From DATAVB01 sp040414495 (lineage in GTDB: Bacteria > Actinomycetota > Actinomycetes > Mycobacteriales > QHCD01), in assembly GCA_040414495.1 (NCBI GenBank), contig JBEDUI010000165.1:1-45954 (forward strand): 45,954 bases of DNA, written 5' to 3'. Shown piece after piece: positions 1 through 7,805 of this stretch; positions within the stretch are counted from its first letter, which is position 1; each line of letters begins with the position of its first letter. The notes below the pieces were generated by a model. The model saw nothing but the letters and a program-made list of their open reading frames with translations, did not search any database and had not been told where the DNA came from. The position numbers and the translations under genes were made by a program.

Positions 1-2
1 CA

Positions 3-58
3 CAGCTGGAGGAACAGCCGGAAATGCTGGCCTGCAAGGTCGACGAACCCCAGGCCAG
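3..58 (+). other. Possible 3' end of a gene entering from the left edge
   Basis: Frame 3 reads QLEEQPEMLACKVDEP with mostly G or C in third codon positions before the tandem array begins. No stop occurs before the array, and that frame runs through the repeats to a TAG at 333-335. The array period of 46 bp is not a multiple of three, so the downstream part is probably not protein sequence. The fragment is too short to assign a family. Confidence 0.2.
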
Positions 59-300
59 ACATGCGAGCGGGCACCCAGGACTCAAGAAACACGGCCCAAG
101 CCAGACATGCCAGCGGGCACCCAGGACTCAAGAAACACGCCCCAGCCCGGACATGCGAACGGGCACCCAGAATTCAAGAAACACGCCCCAGCCCGTACAT
201 GCGAACGGGCACCCAGAATTCAAGAAACACGCCCCAGCCCGTACATGCGAACGGGGCGGCCAGGACTCAAGAAACACGCCCTGGCCCGTACATGCGAACG
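59..300. repeat. 46-bp direct tandem repeat array (about 5-6 units)
   Basis: The motif ACATGCGAACGGG recurs at 59, 105, 151, 197, 243 and 290, giving steps of 46, 46, 46, 46 and 47 bp. Each unit continues with a CACCCAGRAYTCAAGAAACACG-like stretch followed by CCCCAGCCCG. Units differ by a few substitutions only. The period is not a multiple of three, so long ORFs crossing it are artefacts. It lies downstream of the lipoprotein gene at 344-661, and no gene is supported within it. Confidence 0.9.
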
Positions 301-324
301 GGGCGCCCGGATATCCGGACGCCC
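301..324. terminator. 24-bp near-perfect palindrome after the lipoprotein gene
   Basis: The block starts GGGCGCCCGG and ends CCGGACGCCC around a central ATAT, with a single mismatched pair. It sits 20 bp beyond the stop of the minus-strand lipoprotein gene and abuts the last 46-bp repeat. There is no T tract, so termination is only one possible role; it could equally be a protein-binding site or the array boundary. Confidence 0.4.
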
Positions 325-343
325 CGACGCTATAGCGACCGAG

Positions 344-661
344 CTACTGCACGCACTTCTTGACCTCGGCCTCGGCCTTCGCTTCCTTGTCCTTCGGCAA
401 GGCCGTACCCATCGCGTCGCTGTTGGCGTCAATCTTGCCGTTGATGTAATCGTTCAGCTTGTCGTGGTCGCCGTACTTGATGGCGATCTTGGCGACGCAG
501 TTGAGCTGCTTGGTCGGCATCGACTTGAATTCCGACTCGGACTTGAGCTTGCTGACCAGCTTGCCCTGGTCGACGCTGGACCCGCAGGCGCTCGCGCTCA
601 GGGCAAGAGCGCCAGCAACGAAAGCACCAGCAACGGCTCGGCTGACAACGGTGGCACGCAT
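344..661 (-). CDS. Small secreted lipoprotein, function unknown
   Basis: A 105-residue protein. It begins MRATVVSRAVAG, followed by a hydrophobic stretch ending in the lipobox LSASAC, with the modified cysteine at about residue 26. The mature part is short, Lys/Glu-rich and has two more cysteines (in QLNCVAK and near the C-terminus, KKCVQ) that could form a disulfide outside the membrane. It has an AAGGAG ribosome site about 10 bases before the ATG. It is transcribed alone, downstream of pckG on the same strand with a gap of about 120 bp. I do not recognise a named family; the lipoprotein call is firm and the function is open. Confidence 0.75.
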   Translation of the reverse strand: MRATVVSRAVAGAFVAGALALSASACGSSVDQGKLVSKLKSESEFKSMPTKQLNCVAKIAIKYGDHDKLNDYINGKIDANSDAMGTALPKDKEAKAEAEVKKCVQ

Positions 662-784
662 ATCGGATGCACTCCTTGTGATCGTGATGGTGGGCGGTCA
701 GTTAGGGGCACAACCTACATGTCCGGTTCCAACCGCTTTCCATGGGCTAGATCACAATTTGTCGTATGCTTACCGGCCGTACGT

Positions 785-2608
785 TCAGTCGGCTATGCGC
801 TCCCGCAGCGCCTCCAATTCGGTCCGCAGCGCGGCCGGCAGTCGGTCGCCGAATAGCCCCAGCCAGTCTTCAATGAGCGGCAATTCACCCCGCCATTCCT
901 CCGGGTCGACGCGCAGCGCGGCGGCAATGTCCTCTTCGGACACATCGAGGCCCGCGGTGTTGAGTGAACCCGGCGCGGGGACGTTGCCGATGACTGTCGG
1001 GATCGCTTCGGTGCTGCCGTCCAGTCGGCCCAGCGCCCATTCCAGCACCCGCGAGTTCTCGCCGAAGCCCGGCCACAGGTAGTGGCCGTCCTCGTCCTTA
1101 CGGAACCAGTTGACATAAAAGAACTTCGGCAGCTTGTCCGGATCCGTGCGGGCGCCGATGTCCAGCCAGTGCTGGAAATAGTCACCGCCGTGATAGCCGA
1201 GGAACGGCAACATGGCGAACGGGTCGCGCCGCACCACACCCACAGCGCCGCTCGCGGCGGCCGTGGTCTCCGAGGAAAGCGTGGCGCCGAGGAAAATACC
1301 GTGCTGCCAGTCGAATGCCTCGGTCACCAACGGCACCGTGGTCCGCCGCCGCCCGCCCAGCAATATCGCCGAAATCGGCACTCCGGCCGGATCTTCCCAT
1401 TCCGGGGCGATCGTCGGGCATTGACCGGCCGGGGTGCAGAACCGGCTGTTGGGATGTGAGGACGGCTCGTTTTCGGCAGGAGTCCAGTCCTTGCCCCGCC
1501 ACGACGTCAGGTGCGCCGGCGGCTCCTTCGTCATGCCCTCCCACCACACGTCACCGTCATCGGTCAGTGCGACGTTGGTGAAGATCGAGTTGCCGCGTTC
1601 GATCGTGCGCATCGCGTTGGCATTTGTGTGGTAGCCCGTGCCCGGGGCGACGCCGAAAAACCCGTACTCCGGATTCACCGCATATAGCCGGCCATCGGCC
1701 CCGAACCGCATCCAGGCGATATCGTCACCAATCGTCTCGACTGTCCACCCTGGAATCGTCGGCTGCAGCATGGCCAGGTTGGTCTTCCCGCACGCGGACG
1801 GAAAAGCGCCGGCCACGTAGTGCACCTGACCGGCCGGGTTCGTCAGCTTGAGGATCAGCATGTGCTCGGCCAACCAGCCTTCGTCGCGGGCCATCACCGA
1901 AGCGATCCGCAACGAATAGCATTTCTTTCCCAACAGCGCGTTGCCGCCGTACCCGGATCCGTACGACCAGATCGACCGCTCCTCCGGGAAATGCACGATG
2001 TATTTCGTCGGATTACACGGCCAGGCAACGTCTTCCTGCCCGGGCTCGAGCGGCGCGCCGACAGAATGCAGACCCGGCACCCATTCGCCACCGGCGTCGA
2101 TCAGCTCAAGCGCCTCGGCGCCCATCCGGGTCATGATCCGCATTGACGCCACAACATACGGCGAATCGGTGATTTCCACCCCGAGCTTGGACCCTTCGGC
2201 GCCAAAAGGACCCATGCAAAAGGGAATGACGTACATGGTGCGACCGCGCATCGCGCCGCGGAACAACTGGGTCAACGTCGCCTTCATCTCGTCCGGATCG
2301 GCCCAGTTGTTGGTCGGCCCAGCGTCGCTGCGGTCCTTCGAACAGATGAAGGTACGGTCCTCGACCCGTGCTACGTCACTGGGATCCGAGGCACACCAGA
2401 AGGAATTCGATTTCTTGTCGCCATTGAGTCGTACGAATGTTCCTGCCTCGACCAGTCGATCGGTGAGCCTCGCCCATTCGTCAAACGATCCGTTGCACCA
2501 GACGACTTCATCCGGGTCGGCGAGTTCGGCTACCTCCCGCACCCATTCGGAGAGGTGATGGTCGCTCGTCGGTGTTGAATCCAGGCCACGGATGGTGGAA
2601 ACGGTCAT
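785..2608 (-). CDS. pckG: Phosphoenolpyruvate carboxykinase (GTP)
   Basis: Converts oxaloacetate and GTP to phosphoenolpyruvate, GDP and CO2 in the cytoplasm, linking the TCA cycle to gluconeogenesis. The 607-residue length fits the GTP-type family. Visible motifs are the P-loop-like SACGKTN at 271-277, the metal/nucleotide site IGDDIAWM at 293-300, the NPTKYIVHF region near 199 and the mobile-lid region further on. The start MTVSTIRGL is preferred over an upstream in-frame start because homologues begin close to the DxLxxWVxEVAxL helix and an AAGGGAG site lies upstream. It is divergent from ferritin. The 260-bp upstream interval holds a hairpin (CGCTACC/GGTAGCG, 2737-2754), too weak to assign a role. 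Confidence 0.97.
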   Translation of the reverse strand: MTVSTIRGLDSTPTSDHHLSEWVREVAELADPDEVVWCNGSFDEWARLTDRLVEAGTFVRLNGDKKSNSFWCASDPSDVARVEDRTFICSKDRSDAGPTNNWADPDEMKATLTQLFRGAMRGRTMYVIPFCMGPFGAEGSKLGVEITDSPYVVASMRIMTRMGAEALELIDAGGEWVPGLHSVGAPLEPGQEDVAWPCNPTKYIVHFPEERSIWSYGSGYGGNALLGKKCYSLRIASVMARDEGWLAEHMLILKLTNPAGQVHYVAGAFPSACGKTNLAMLQPTIPGWTVETIGDDIAWMRFGADGRLYAVNPEYGFFGVAPGTGYHTNANAMRTIERGNSIFTNVALTDDGDVWWEGMTKEPPAHLTSWRGKDWTPAENEPSSHPNSRFCTPAGQCPTIAPEWEDPAGVPISAILLGGRRRTTVPLVTEAFDWQHGIFLGATLSSETTAAASGAVGVVRRDPFAMLPFLGYHGGDYFQHWLDIGARTDPDKLPKFFYVNWFRKDEDGHYLWPGFGENSRVLEWALGRLDGSTEAIPTVIGNVPAPGSLNTAGLDVSEEDIAAALRVDPEEWRGELPLIEDWLGLFGDRLPAALRTELEALRERIAD

Positions 2609-2868
2609 GGTTGCCCGATGCTCCCTTGTGTGGTCGACGCTGACCGGCATTTCCTGACCTGCACGAGCAATTAAGGCTGAACGGTCTCCCGAAAACCCCA
2701 CCGCTCGCGGAGAGATCTGGATGCCCGAGAGTAGCGCGCTACCGGGTGGTAGCGGTGTCGCTTCGATCACAGGATCTTGGCGACGATCGGCCGAGGCGTC
2801 GAAAACGCCTGTCACATAAGCGGATTCGGTCTATCGAACGTAATCGATCATCGGTGCTAATCTGCACC

Positions 2869-3411
2869 ATGGGTTCATACGCAGATCGCCGCTTCGTCGC
2901 GCTGCTGCATGAGCAGGTGCGACAGGAGTTCACCGCGCACCAGCAGTACACGGCACTCGCCGTTTGGTTTGACGCCCAGGACCTGCCCCAGCTGGCAAAA
3001 CACTTTTACAGTCAGGCGCTCGAGGAGCGCCGGCACGCCATGATGATGGTGAAATACCTGCTGGACCGGGATGTCCCGGTGCGGGTGCCCGGCGTAGACG
3101 AGGTACGCAACGACTTCGCCAACGCGCATGAGCCGATCGTGCTGGCGTTGGAGCAGGAGAAGAAAGTCACCGCCCAGGTCGAACGTTTGTTCAATGTCGC
3201 GCGTGAAGAGGGCGACGCGATGGGCGAACAGTTCATCCTGTGGTTCCTGCGCGAACAGGTCGAGGAGGTCGCGGCGATGTCGACGCTGGTGACCGTGTCA
3301 CAGCGCGCCGGCGAGCAGCTTTTCCAGATCGAGGACTTCCTGGCCCGCGAGACCGTAGGCGACGCCGGCGTGGATCCGCTGGCGCCCGTGGCCGCGGGCG
3401 AGGACCGCTGA
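2869..3411 (+). CDS. Ferritin, iron storage
   Basis: A 180-residue non-haem ferritin that oxidises Fe(II) and stores it in a 24-subunit shell. Ferroxidase ligands of the four-helix bundle can be seen: Glu20 in RQEFTAHQQY, the EExxH set at 52-56 (EERRH), a Glu in the EQEKK helix, and REQVEEV on the last helix. There is no haem-ligand evidence for a bacterioferritin. The ATG at 2869 has no Shine-Dalgarno sequence; TAATCT at 2858-2863 lies 5 bases before it, so the mRNA is probably leaderless. No convincing iron-box operator was found. A strong two-way terminator follows at 3432. Confidence 0.95.
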   Translation: MGSYADRRFVALLHEQVRQEFTAHQQYTALAVWFDAQDLPQLAKHFYSQALEERRHAMMMVKYLLDRDVPVRVPGVDEVRNDFANAHEPIVLALEQEKKVTAQVERLFNVAREEGDAMGEQFILWFLREQVEEVAAMSTLVTVSQRAGEQLFQIEDFLARETVGDAGVDPLAPVAAGEDR

Positions 3412-3431
3412 ATTCTCTTGATGAAACGCGA

Positions 3432-3466
3432 GCGGGCGCGACATCAATAGGTGATGTCACGCCCGC
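3432..3466. terminator. Bidirectional terminator hairpin between ferritin and bioY
   Basis: The arms at 3432-3446 and 3452-3466 pair over 15 bp with a single mismatch (GCGGGCGcGACATCA against TGATGTCaCGCCCGC) around a 5-base loop. It sits between the convergent 3' ends of ferritin and bioY and can serve both. Confidence 0.8.
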
Positions 3467-3502
3467 GTCAGATTTGGTCGGATCGCGATAGATCCAATTG
3501 CG

Positions 3503-4099
3503 TCAGTCCCGTTCGGAAAGGCCCATCCGCCGGCCGATCGCCCAGCACGCCGGCAACAACCCAGCGGCAGCGGCGATCTTCAGCCCGTCCCCGATCAGGA
3601 ACGGCTTCACGCCTTCCTTGACGGCCTCCACGATCCCGATATGCACACTGGCCGCCAGCCACGGCACGCCTACCGCGTAAATCAGGAACGTGCCGATCAC
3701 CATCGTGCCGACTGTCCGCAGTGGAGTGCGATCACCGCCGCGTTGCGCCAGCCAACCGACCGCCGCGCCGGCCACGAGAAATCCGATGATGTAGCCGAAC
3801 GACGGATCGCTAGAACCGCTGGTGTGCCCGGCGAACCAGGGCATTCCGGCCATTCCGGCGACCAGGTACAGCGCCAGCCCGCCGATCGCCCGCCACGGCC
3901 CGAGCGCGGCGCCGACGAGCAGCGCGGCGAACGTCTGGCCGGTCACCGGCACCGGCGTACCGGGAATGTGGAACGAGAGCTGCGCCATCAACCCGGTGAA
4001 GCCGGCCGAGCCGACGACCAGTGCGACGTCGCGAACCAACGCGCCGGGCACGAGGTCGGCGAGCACCAACCCGCGATACGGAATGGCAGGGACAGTCAT
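3503..4099 (-). CDS. bioY: Biotin transporter BioY (ECF S component)
   Basis: A 198-residue integral membrane protein that binds biotin for uptake by an energy-coupling factor transporter. The family signature HIPGTPVPVTGQTFAALLVGAALGP is split over the first transmembrane region, followed by GxxALYLVAGMAGMPWF and FGYIIGF segments. About six membrane helices can be seen. The start MTVPAIPYRG is chosen because GGAGG lies 8 bases upstream; an in-frame extension of 24 residues lacks a site. No EcfA/EcfT partner genes are in the window, so it may use a shared module or work alone. Confidence 0.93.
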   Translation of the reverse strand: MTVPAIPYRGLVLADLVPGALVRDVALVVGSAGFTGLMAQLSFHIPGTPVPVTGQTFAALLVGAALGPWRAIGGLALYLVAGMAGMPWFAGHTSGSSDPSFGYIIGFLVAGAAVGWLAQRGGDRTPLRTVGTMVIGTFLIYAVGVPWLAASVHIGIVEAVKEGVKPFLIGDGLKIAAAAGLLPACWAIGRRMGLSERD

Positions 4100-4228
4100 C
4101 AGGGCGACCTCCGTGGTCAACGTCCAAAAACGGTCGATGTCGGCGAATACGACTCTCCGAACATCAGCCACCGCAGTCTTTCAGCCGGTCGCGAGCGGTC
4201 ACTAGAACGCAGACCACAAAAAACGGAC

Positions 4229-4241
4229 GGCAAAATTTGCC
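4229..4241. promoter_or_regulatory. AT-rich palindrome upstream of bioY, possible operator
   Basis: GGCAAAATTTGCC is a perfect odd palindrome in otherwise GC-rich DNA, about 130 bp upstream of bioY. It could be a repressor site for bioY. It does not match the biotin operators I know, so this is a positional guess. Confidence 0.3.
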
Positions 4242-4279
4242 AATCTCCACTCGTTATTCACGCATCGGACAGCTCCTGG

Positions 4280-4520
4280 CCCGAACTCCTATTCGCGTGA
4301 CGCCCCGGAACGCTCGTATTCGCGCGACGGTCCCCCGGGGAGCTCGTATTCGCGCGACGGCCCCTCCGGGGCGCCCGTATTCGCGCGACGGTCCCCCGGG
4401 GGGCTCGTATTCGCGGGGCGGCGCGCACCCGACTCCGCTCGTATTCGCGCACCAGCCGGCCTCACGCGCGCTCCTCTTCGCGCGATGGCCCTCCACCTGC
4501 CGCTCGTAGTCGCGCACCGA
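4280..4520. repeat. Degenerate ~30-bp repeat array (CTCGTATTCGCGCG core)
   Basis: The core CGTATTCGCGCGACGG recurs with the CGTATT (or variant) beginning near 4288, 4315, 4345, 4376, 4406, 4440, 4472 and 4505. The central four copies are 30-31 bp apart and separated by CCCCCGGGG-type spacers; the outer copies drift. It occupies the gap between bioY and tldE. No gene is supported here. Confidence 0.75.
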
Positions 4521-4529
4521 CCAGCCGCC

Positions 4530-4607
4530 GTTGTTGATCATGAAGTTAGCTGCACGACAGGCCGGCGACACGCCGAGCGCAACGTCGGGAACTTCATGAT
4601 CAACAAC
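4530..4607. repeat. Inverted repeat with TGATCATG ends (element 1)
   Basis: 18-bp perfect arms at 4530-4547 (GTTGTTGATCATGAAGTT) and 4590-4607 enclose 42 bp. The outer TGATCATG is shared with elements at 42032 and 43767, while the inner arm AAGTT is different and is still matched by its partner. It is downstream of tldE and has no T tract. Confidence 0.85.
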
Positions 4608-4667
4608 GTTCAACAGGAAAGTGCACGCGGCCAGCCACTGAACAGGCCCGAAGCAGGCTGTTGCCAG

Positions 4668-6053
4668 TTACGACGCCTGGCTCACCGTCGACATGTTGAA
4701 GTCACCGATGCGGATCGCCGGCATGGCGGCGCGGGTGAAGAAGTCGTTCCACTCACGCGGCAGCGTACGACCGCTTGAGCCGACCTCCGCGAGGCGGCCG
4801 AGCAGACCGACCGGGCTCTCGTTGAAGCGGAAGTTGTTCACCGCGCCGGTCACCTCGCCACCCTCGACCAAGTAGACCCCGTCCCGGGTCAGCCCAGTCA
4901 GCAGCAGGGTCTGCGGGTCGACCTCACGGATGTACCACAGACACGTCAGCAGCAGCCCGCGCTCGGTCGTTGCGACCATTTCGTCCAGCGACTTTCCGCC
5001 GGCCGGCCCTTCCAGGATCAGGTTGTCGATCAGCGGGGCGGCCACCCCACCGCTGTTCTGCGCCCAAGCCCGGGTCCCCGGCAACGCCGCCAATACGCCG
5101 TCCCGGATCCAGTGTGTCGAGGAGGTCGGCAACCCGTTGTCGAATACCGAGAACAGGCTGCTGGACGTCCCGGTCGCGACGAACGGCGTTGTCTCCAGAC
5201 CGGGTGCCACCGGGTCGCTACGCAAATTCACCGGCATGGAGGCCAGTTTCTCGCCGATCCGGTTGCCGCCCCCGGCCTTGGAGAAGACAGTACGGCCCTC
5301 GTCAGAGTCGCGAGCGGATGCCGTGATGTACATGTAGATCAGCAGGTCGGCCACGGCCGAAGGTGGCAACAGCGTCTCGTACCGCCCGGCCGGCAGATCG
5401 ATCCGCCGCTGTGCCCACCCCAGCCGCCGGGTCAGCTCGGCACTGTGCGCCGCCACGTCGATATCGGCGAAGTCGGGCGTCGCCGCGCCGGTCCAGGCCG
5501 ACCGGGACAGATCGGCCGACTTGCCGTTGAGCTCGAATTTGCCGGTCGGACGGGCGTACCGCAGCCGCAGCCCGGTCGACGAACCGAGGTAGTCGGTCTC
5601 CATGACGTGCTCGGCGAACCCGAACATCAGCTGCTGCGCCGAACGCGCCTGACCGAACACGTCGCCGAGCGCTGGTGCGAAGTCGCCGAACACCCGCACC
5701 GAGGTCTCGGCCGGCTCGTCGTTCCAATTCGACGGACTAGCGGCGCCCGGTTCGACCAGCGGCGCCACGTCATCGGCCGGACCGGCGTCGTGGGCGGCCT
5801 GCTCGGAGGCCCGGACCAACGGCTCGAGCTCGTCGTCGGCGACGGTGCTGCGTTCGATCACGCCGGACGCGGTGCCCGCGGTGCCGGCGATGAAGCTGAT
5901 CACCGTCAGCCGGCGCGAACGCATCTGCCCGTTCGTGGTCAGCGTGTTCCCGGCCCACCGCAGGTTGGCCTCGCTGCGCTCGGTCGCGATGGCGATGCAG
6001 GCGTCCGCTTTGGACAGTGCCAACACCCGCTCGACTGTCTCCTGTGGACTCAC
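4668..6053 (-). CDS. tldE: TldE/PmbA-type subunit of the TldD-TldE protease
   Basis: A 461-residue member of the TldD/PmbA family. In the known heterodimer this subunit lacks the metal site and helps TldD unfold and cleave small peptides, such as microcin precursors and the CcdA antitoxin. No HExxxH motif is present, as expected. C-terminal TldE-like features include the GLTRDGVYLVEGGEVTGAV segment and FNESP. The start is GTG, overlapping the tldD stop by four bases (GTGA), so the two are translationally coupled. No peptide-precursor gene was recognised nearby, so the substrate is unknown. Confidence 0.92.
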   Translation of the reverse strand: MSPQETVERVLALSKADACIAIATERSEANLRWAGNTLTTNGQMRSRRLTVISFIAGTAGTASGVIERSTVADDELEPLVRASEQAAHDAGPADDVAPLVEPGAASPSNWNDEPAETSVRVFGDFAPALGDVFGQARSAQQLMFGFAEHVMETDYLGSSTGLRLRYARPTGKFELNGKSADLSRSAWTGAATPDFADIDVAAHSAELTRRLGWAQRRIDLPAGRYETLLPPSAVADLLIYMYITASARDSDEGRTVFSKAGGGNRIGEKLASMPVNLRSDPVAPGLETTPFVATGTSSSLFSVFDNGLPTSSTHWIRDGVLAALPGTRAWAQNSGGVAAPLIDNLILEGPAGGKSLDEMVATTERGLLLTCLWYIREVDPQTLLLTGLTRDGVYLVEGGEVTGAVNNFRFNESPVGLLGRLAEVGSSGRTLPREWNDFFTRAAMPAIRIGDFNMSTVSQAS

Positions 6054-7555
6054 TGGCCGGCCTCCGATGCGGTGTTGAGAATGTTGACGCCACGGAACAG
6101 GCTGGCCGGGCAGCCGTGGCTCACGGCCGCGATCTGACCGGGCTGCGCCTTACCGCAGTTGAAAGCGCCGCCCAGCACGTACGTCTGCGGACCGCCGACC
6201 GCCTCCATCGAACCCCAGAAATCGGTCGTGGTGGCCTGGTACGCGATATCGCGCAGCTGACCAGCCAGCCGACCGTTCTCGATCTTGTAGAACCGCTGCC
6301 CGGTGAACTGGAAGTTGTACCGCTGCATGTCGATCGACCACGACTTGTCGCCGACGACGTAAATGCCGCGGTCGACCCGGGAAATCAATTCCTCTGTGGA
6401 CGGACCGTCCGGCGCCGCGGCCAGCGAGACGTTGGCCATACGCTGCACTGGAATGTGACCGGGTGAATCGGCGAACCCGCAGCCATTGGAGCGACCGAAG
6501 CCCTTGAGCTTGGCCATCCGCCGGTCCAATTGGTACCCGACCAGCACGCCGTCCTTGATCAGATCCCACTGCTGGCCGGCCACGCCCTCGTCGTCGTAAC
6601 CGATCGTGGCCAGGCCGTGCTCAGCCACCCGGTCGCCGGTGACATTCATGACCGGTGAGCCGTACTTCAACGAGCCCAACTTGTCGAAGGTGGCGAACGA
6701 CGTCCCGGCATACGCGGCCTCGTAGCCCAGGGCCCGGTCCAGTTCGGTCGCGTGCCCGATCGATTCGTGAATAGTCAGCCAGAGGTTCGACGGGTCGACC
6801 ACCAGGTCGTACGAACCGGCCTGGACCGAAGGCGCCTTCGTCCGTTCGCTCAGCAGCTCGGGAATCTCGGCCAGCTCGCGGTCCCAGTCCCAGCCGGTGC
6901 CGGTGAGGTACTCCCAGCCGCGACCGGCCGGCGGTGCCAACGTGCGCATGGTCTCAAAGCTGCCCTTGGCCGGGTCGACCGCCACCGCGGTCAGCACCGG
7001 CTGCAGTCGGACCCGCTGCTGCGTGGTGATCGTACCGGCCAGGTCGGCGTAGAACTTGTTTTCCAGCACGCAATCGACCGACGCGTCGACGTGGTCCACG
7101 CCGTCGGAGGCCGAGAGGCGACCGGACCATTCGGCCAGCAGCCCGATCTTGTCGGCATCCGGTACCGAGAACGGATCCACGTCATAGGCCGAGATCCACG
7201 TGACGTCGTCGTACACCGGCTCGTCGGCCAACTCGATCCGCTCGGAGTTGATCGCGGCGCTGACCCGGGCCACGTCGACGGCCTGCTCGGCCACCCGTAC
7301 AGCAGCCTCCGGGGTCAGATCCACCCCGGCCGCGAATCCCCACGTACCTTCGTGCACCACGCGAACCGCGAAGCCGACCTGCTCGCTGGAGCGCGAGCTC
7401 TGCAATGCGCCGTCGCGCAACGAAATGTCCTGCGTGCGAATCCGCTCAAGCCGGAAATCGGCGTGCTGGACGCCAAGCCGGCGGGCCCGATCCAGGGCGG
7501 CATCGGCAAGCTGACGCAGCGGCAACGCCAGGAAAGCCGGATCTATTACGGGCAA
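6050..7555 (-). CDS. tldD: TldD metalloprotease subunit
   Basis: The 501-residue catalytic partner of the downstream tldE. The zinc-binding HExxxH motif is HESIGH at 263-268. A cysteine in FNCGKAQPGQ near the C-terminus corresponds to the additional metal ligand of the family. The start is TTG at 7555, fixed by a GGAGG site 8 bases upstream; no ATG exists nearby. It is first in a two-gene operon. Just upstream lies a 155-bp MITE-like element (7602-7764), so native regulatory sequence may have been displaced. Confidence 0.94.
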   Translation of the reverse strand: MPVIDPAFLALPLRQLADAALDRARRLGVQHADFRLERIRTQDISLRDGALQSSRSSEQVGFAVRVVHEGTWGFAAGVDLTPEAAVRVAEQAVDVARVSAAINSERIELADEPVYDDVTWISAYDVDPFSVPDADKIGLLAEWSGRLSASDGVDHVDASVDCVLENKFYADLAGTITTQQRVRLQPVLTAVAVDPAKGSFETMRTLAPPAGRGWEYLTGTGWDWDRELAEIPELLSERTKAPSVQAGSYDLVVDPSNLWLTIHESIGHATELDRALGYEAAYAGTSFATFDKLGSLKYGSPVMNVTGDRVAEHGLATIGYDDEGVAGQQWDLIKDGVLVGYQLDRRMAKLKGFGRSNGCGFADSPGHIPVQRMANVSLAAAPDGPSTEELISRVDRGIYVVGDKSWSIDMQRYNFQFTGQRFYKIENGRLAGQLRDIAYQATTTDFWGSMEAVGGPQTYVLGGAFNCGKAQPGQIAAVSHGCPASLFRGVNILNTASEAGQ

Positions 7556-7601
7556 GATGGATGCCTCCGTACGGTCGCGTCTGTGCGAGTCGAGACCGAC
7601 C

Positions 7602-7764
7602 CTAGGGTGTGTCTCTTGAATCCTCAGCCTGCTGCGCGGCGCCGAGACGACGTCCGGCGGCGTTGTCGTCGCCGGTAGCTCCGCTACCGGCTCCTCCTCC
7701 GCCTTGCCGGACCGCCGCCTCGATCACCGCTCGCAACGGCCAGGATTCAAGAGACACACCCTAG
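7602..7764. mobile_element. MITE-like element with perfect terminal inverted repeats
   Basis: GGTGTGTCTCTTGAATCCT at 7606-7624 is repeated perfectly in inverse at 7742-7760, and both ends are flanked by CTAG (7602-7605 and 7761-7764). This looks like a target duplication of the IS5-like (YTAR) kind, though CTAG could also be part of the inverted repeat. The 117-bp interior has no ORF; it has a small hairpin (CCGGTAGC/GCTACCGG near 7670-7690). The element lies between the divergent regions of tldD and the monooxygenase 3' end. No transposase is in the window. Confidence 0.75.
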
Positions 7765-7805
7765 CCGCACTGTCTGTCCCGTGCGGTGGCATTTCCCGAG
7801 CCCGA

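Noticed and set aside
24..856. Overlapping plus-strand ORFs across the 46-bp array and the lipoprotein gene
   Set aside because: Period not a multiple of 3; the opposite strand carries a gene with signal peptide, lipobox and ribosome site.
2660..2690. Iron box upstream of ferritin
   Set aside because: TTAAGGCTGAACGG matches only part of the IdeR consensus and lies 190 bp from the start.
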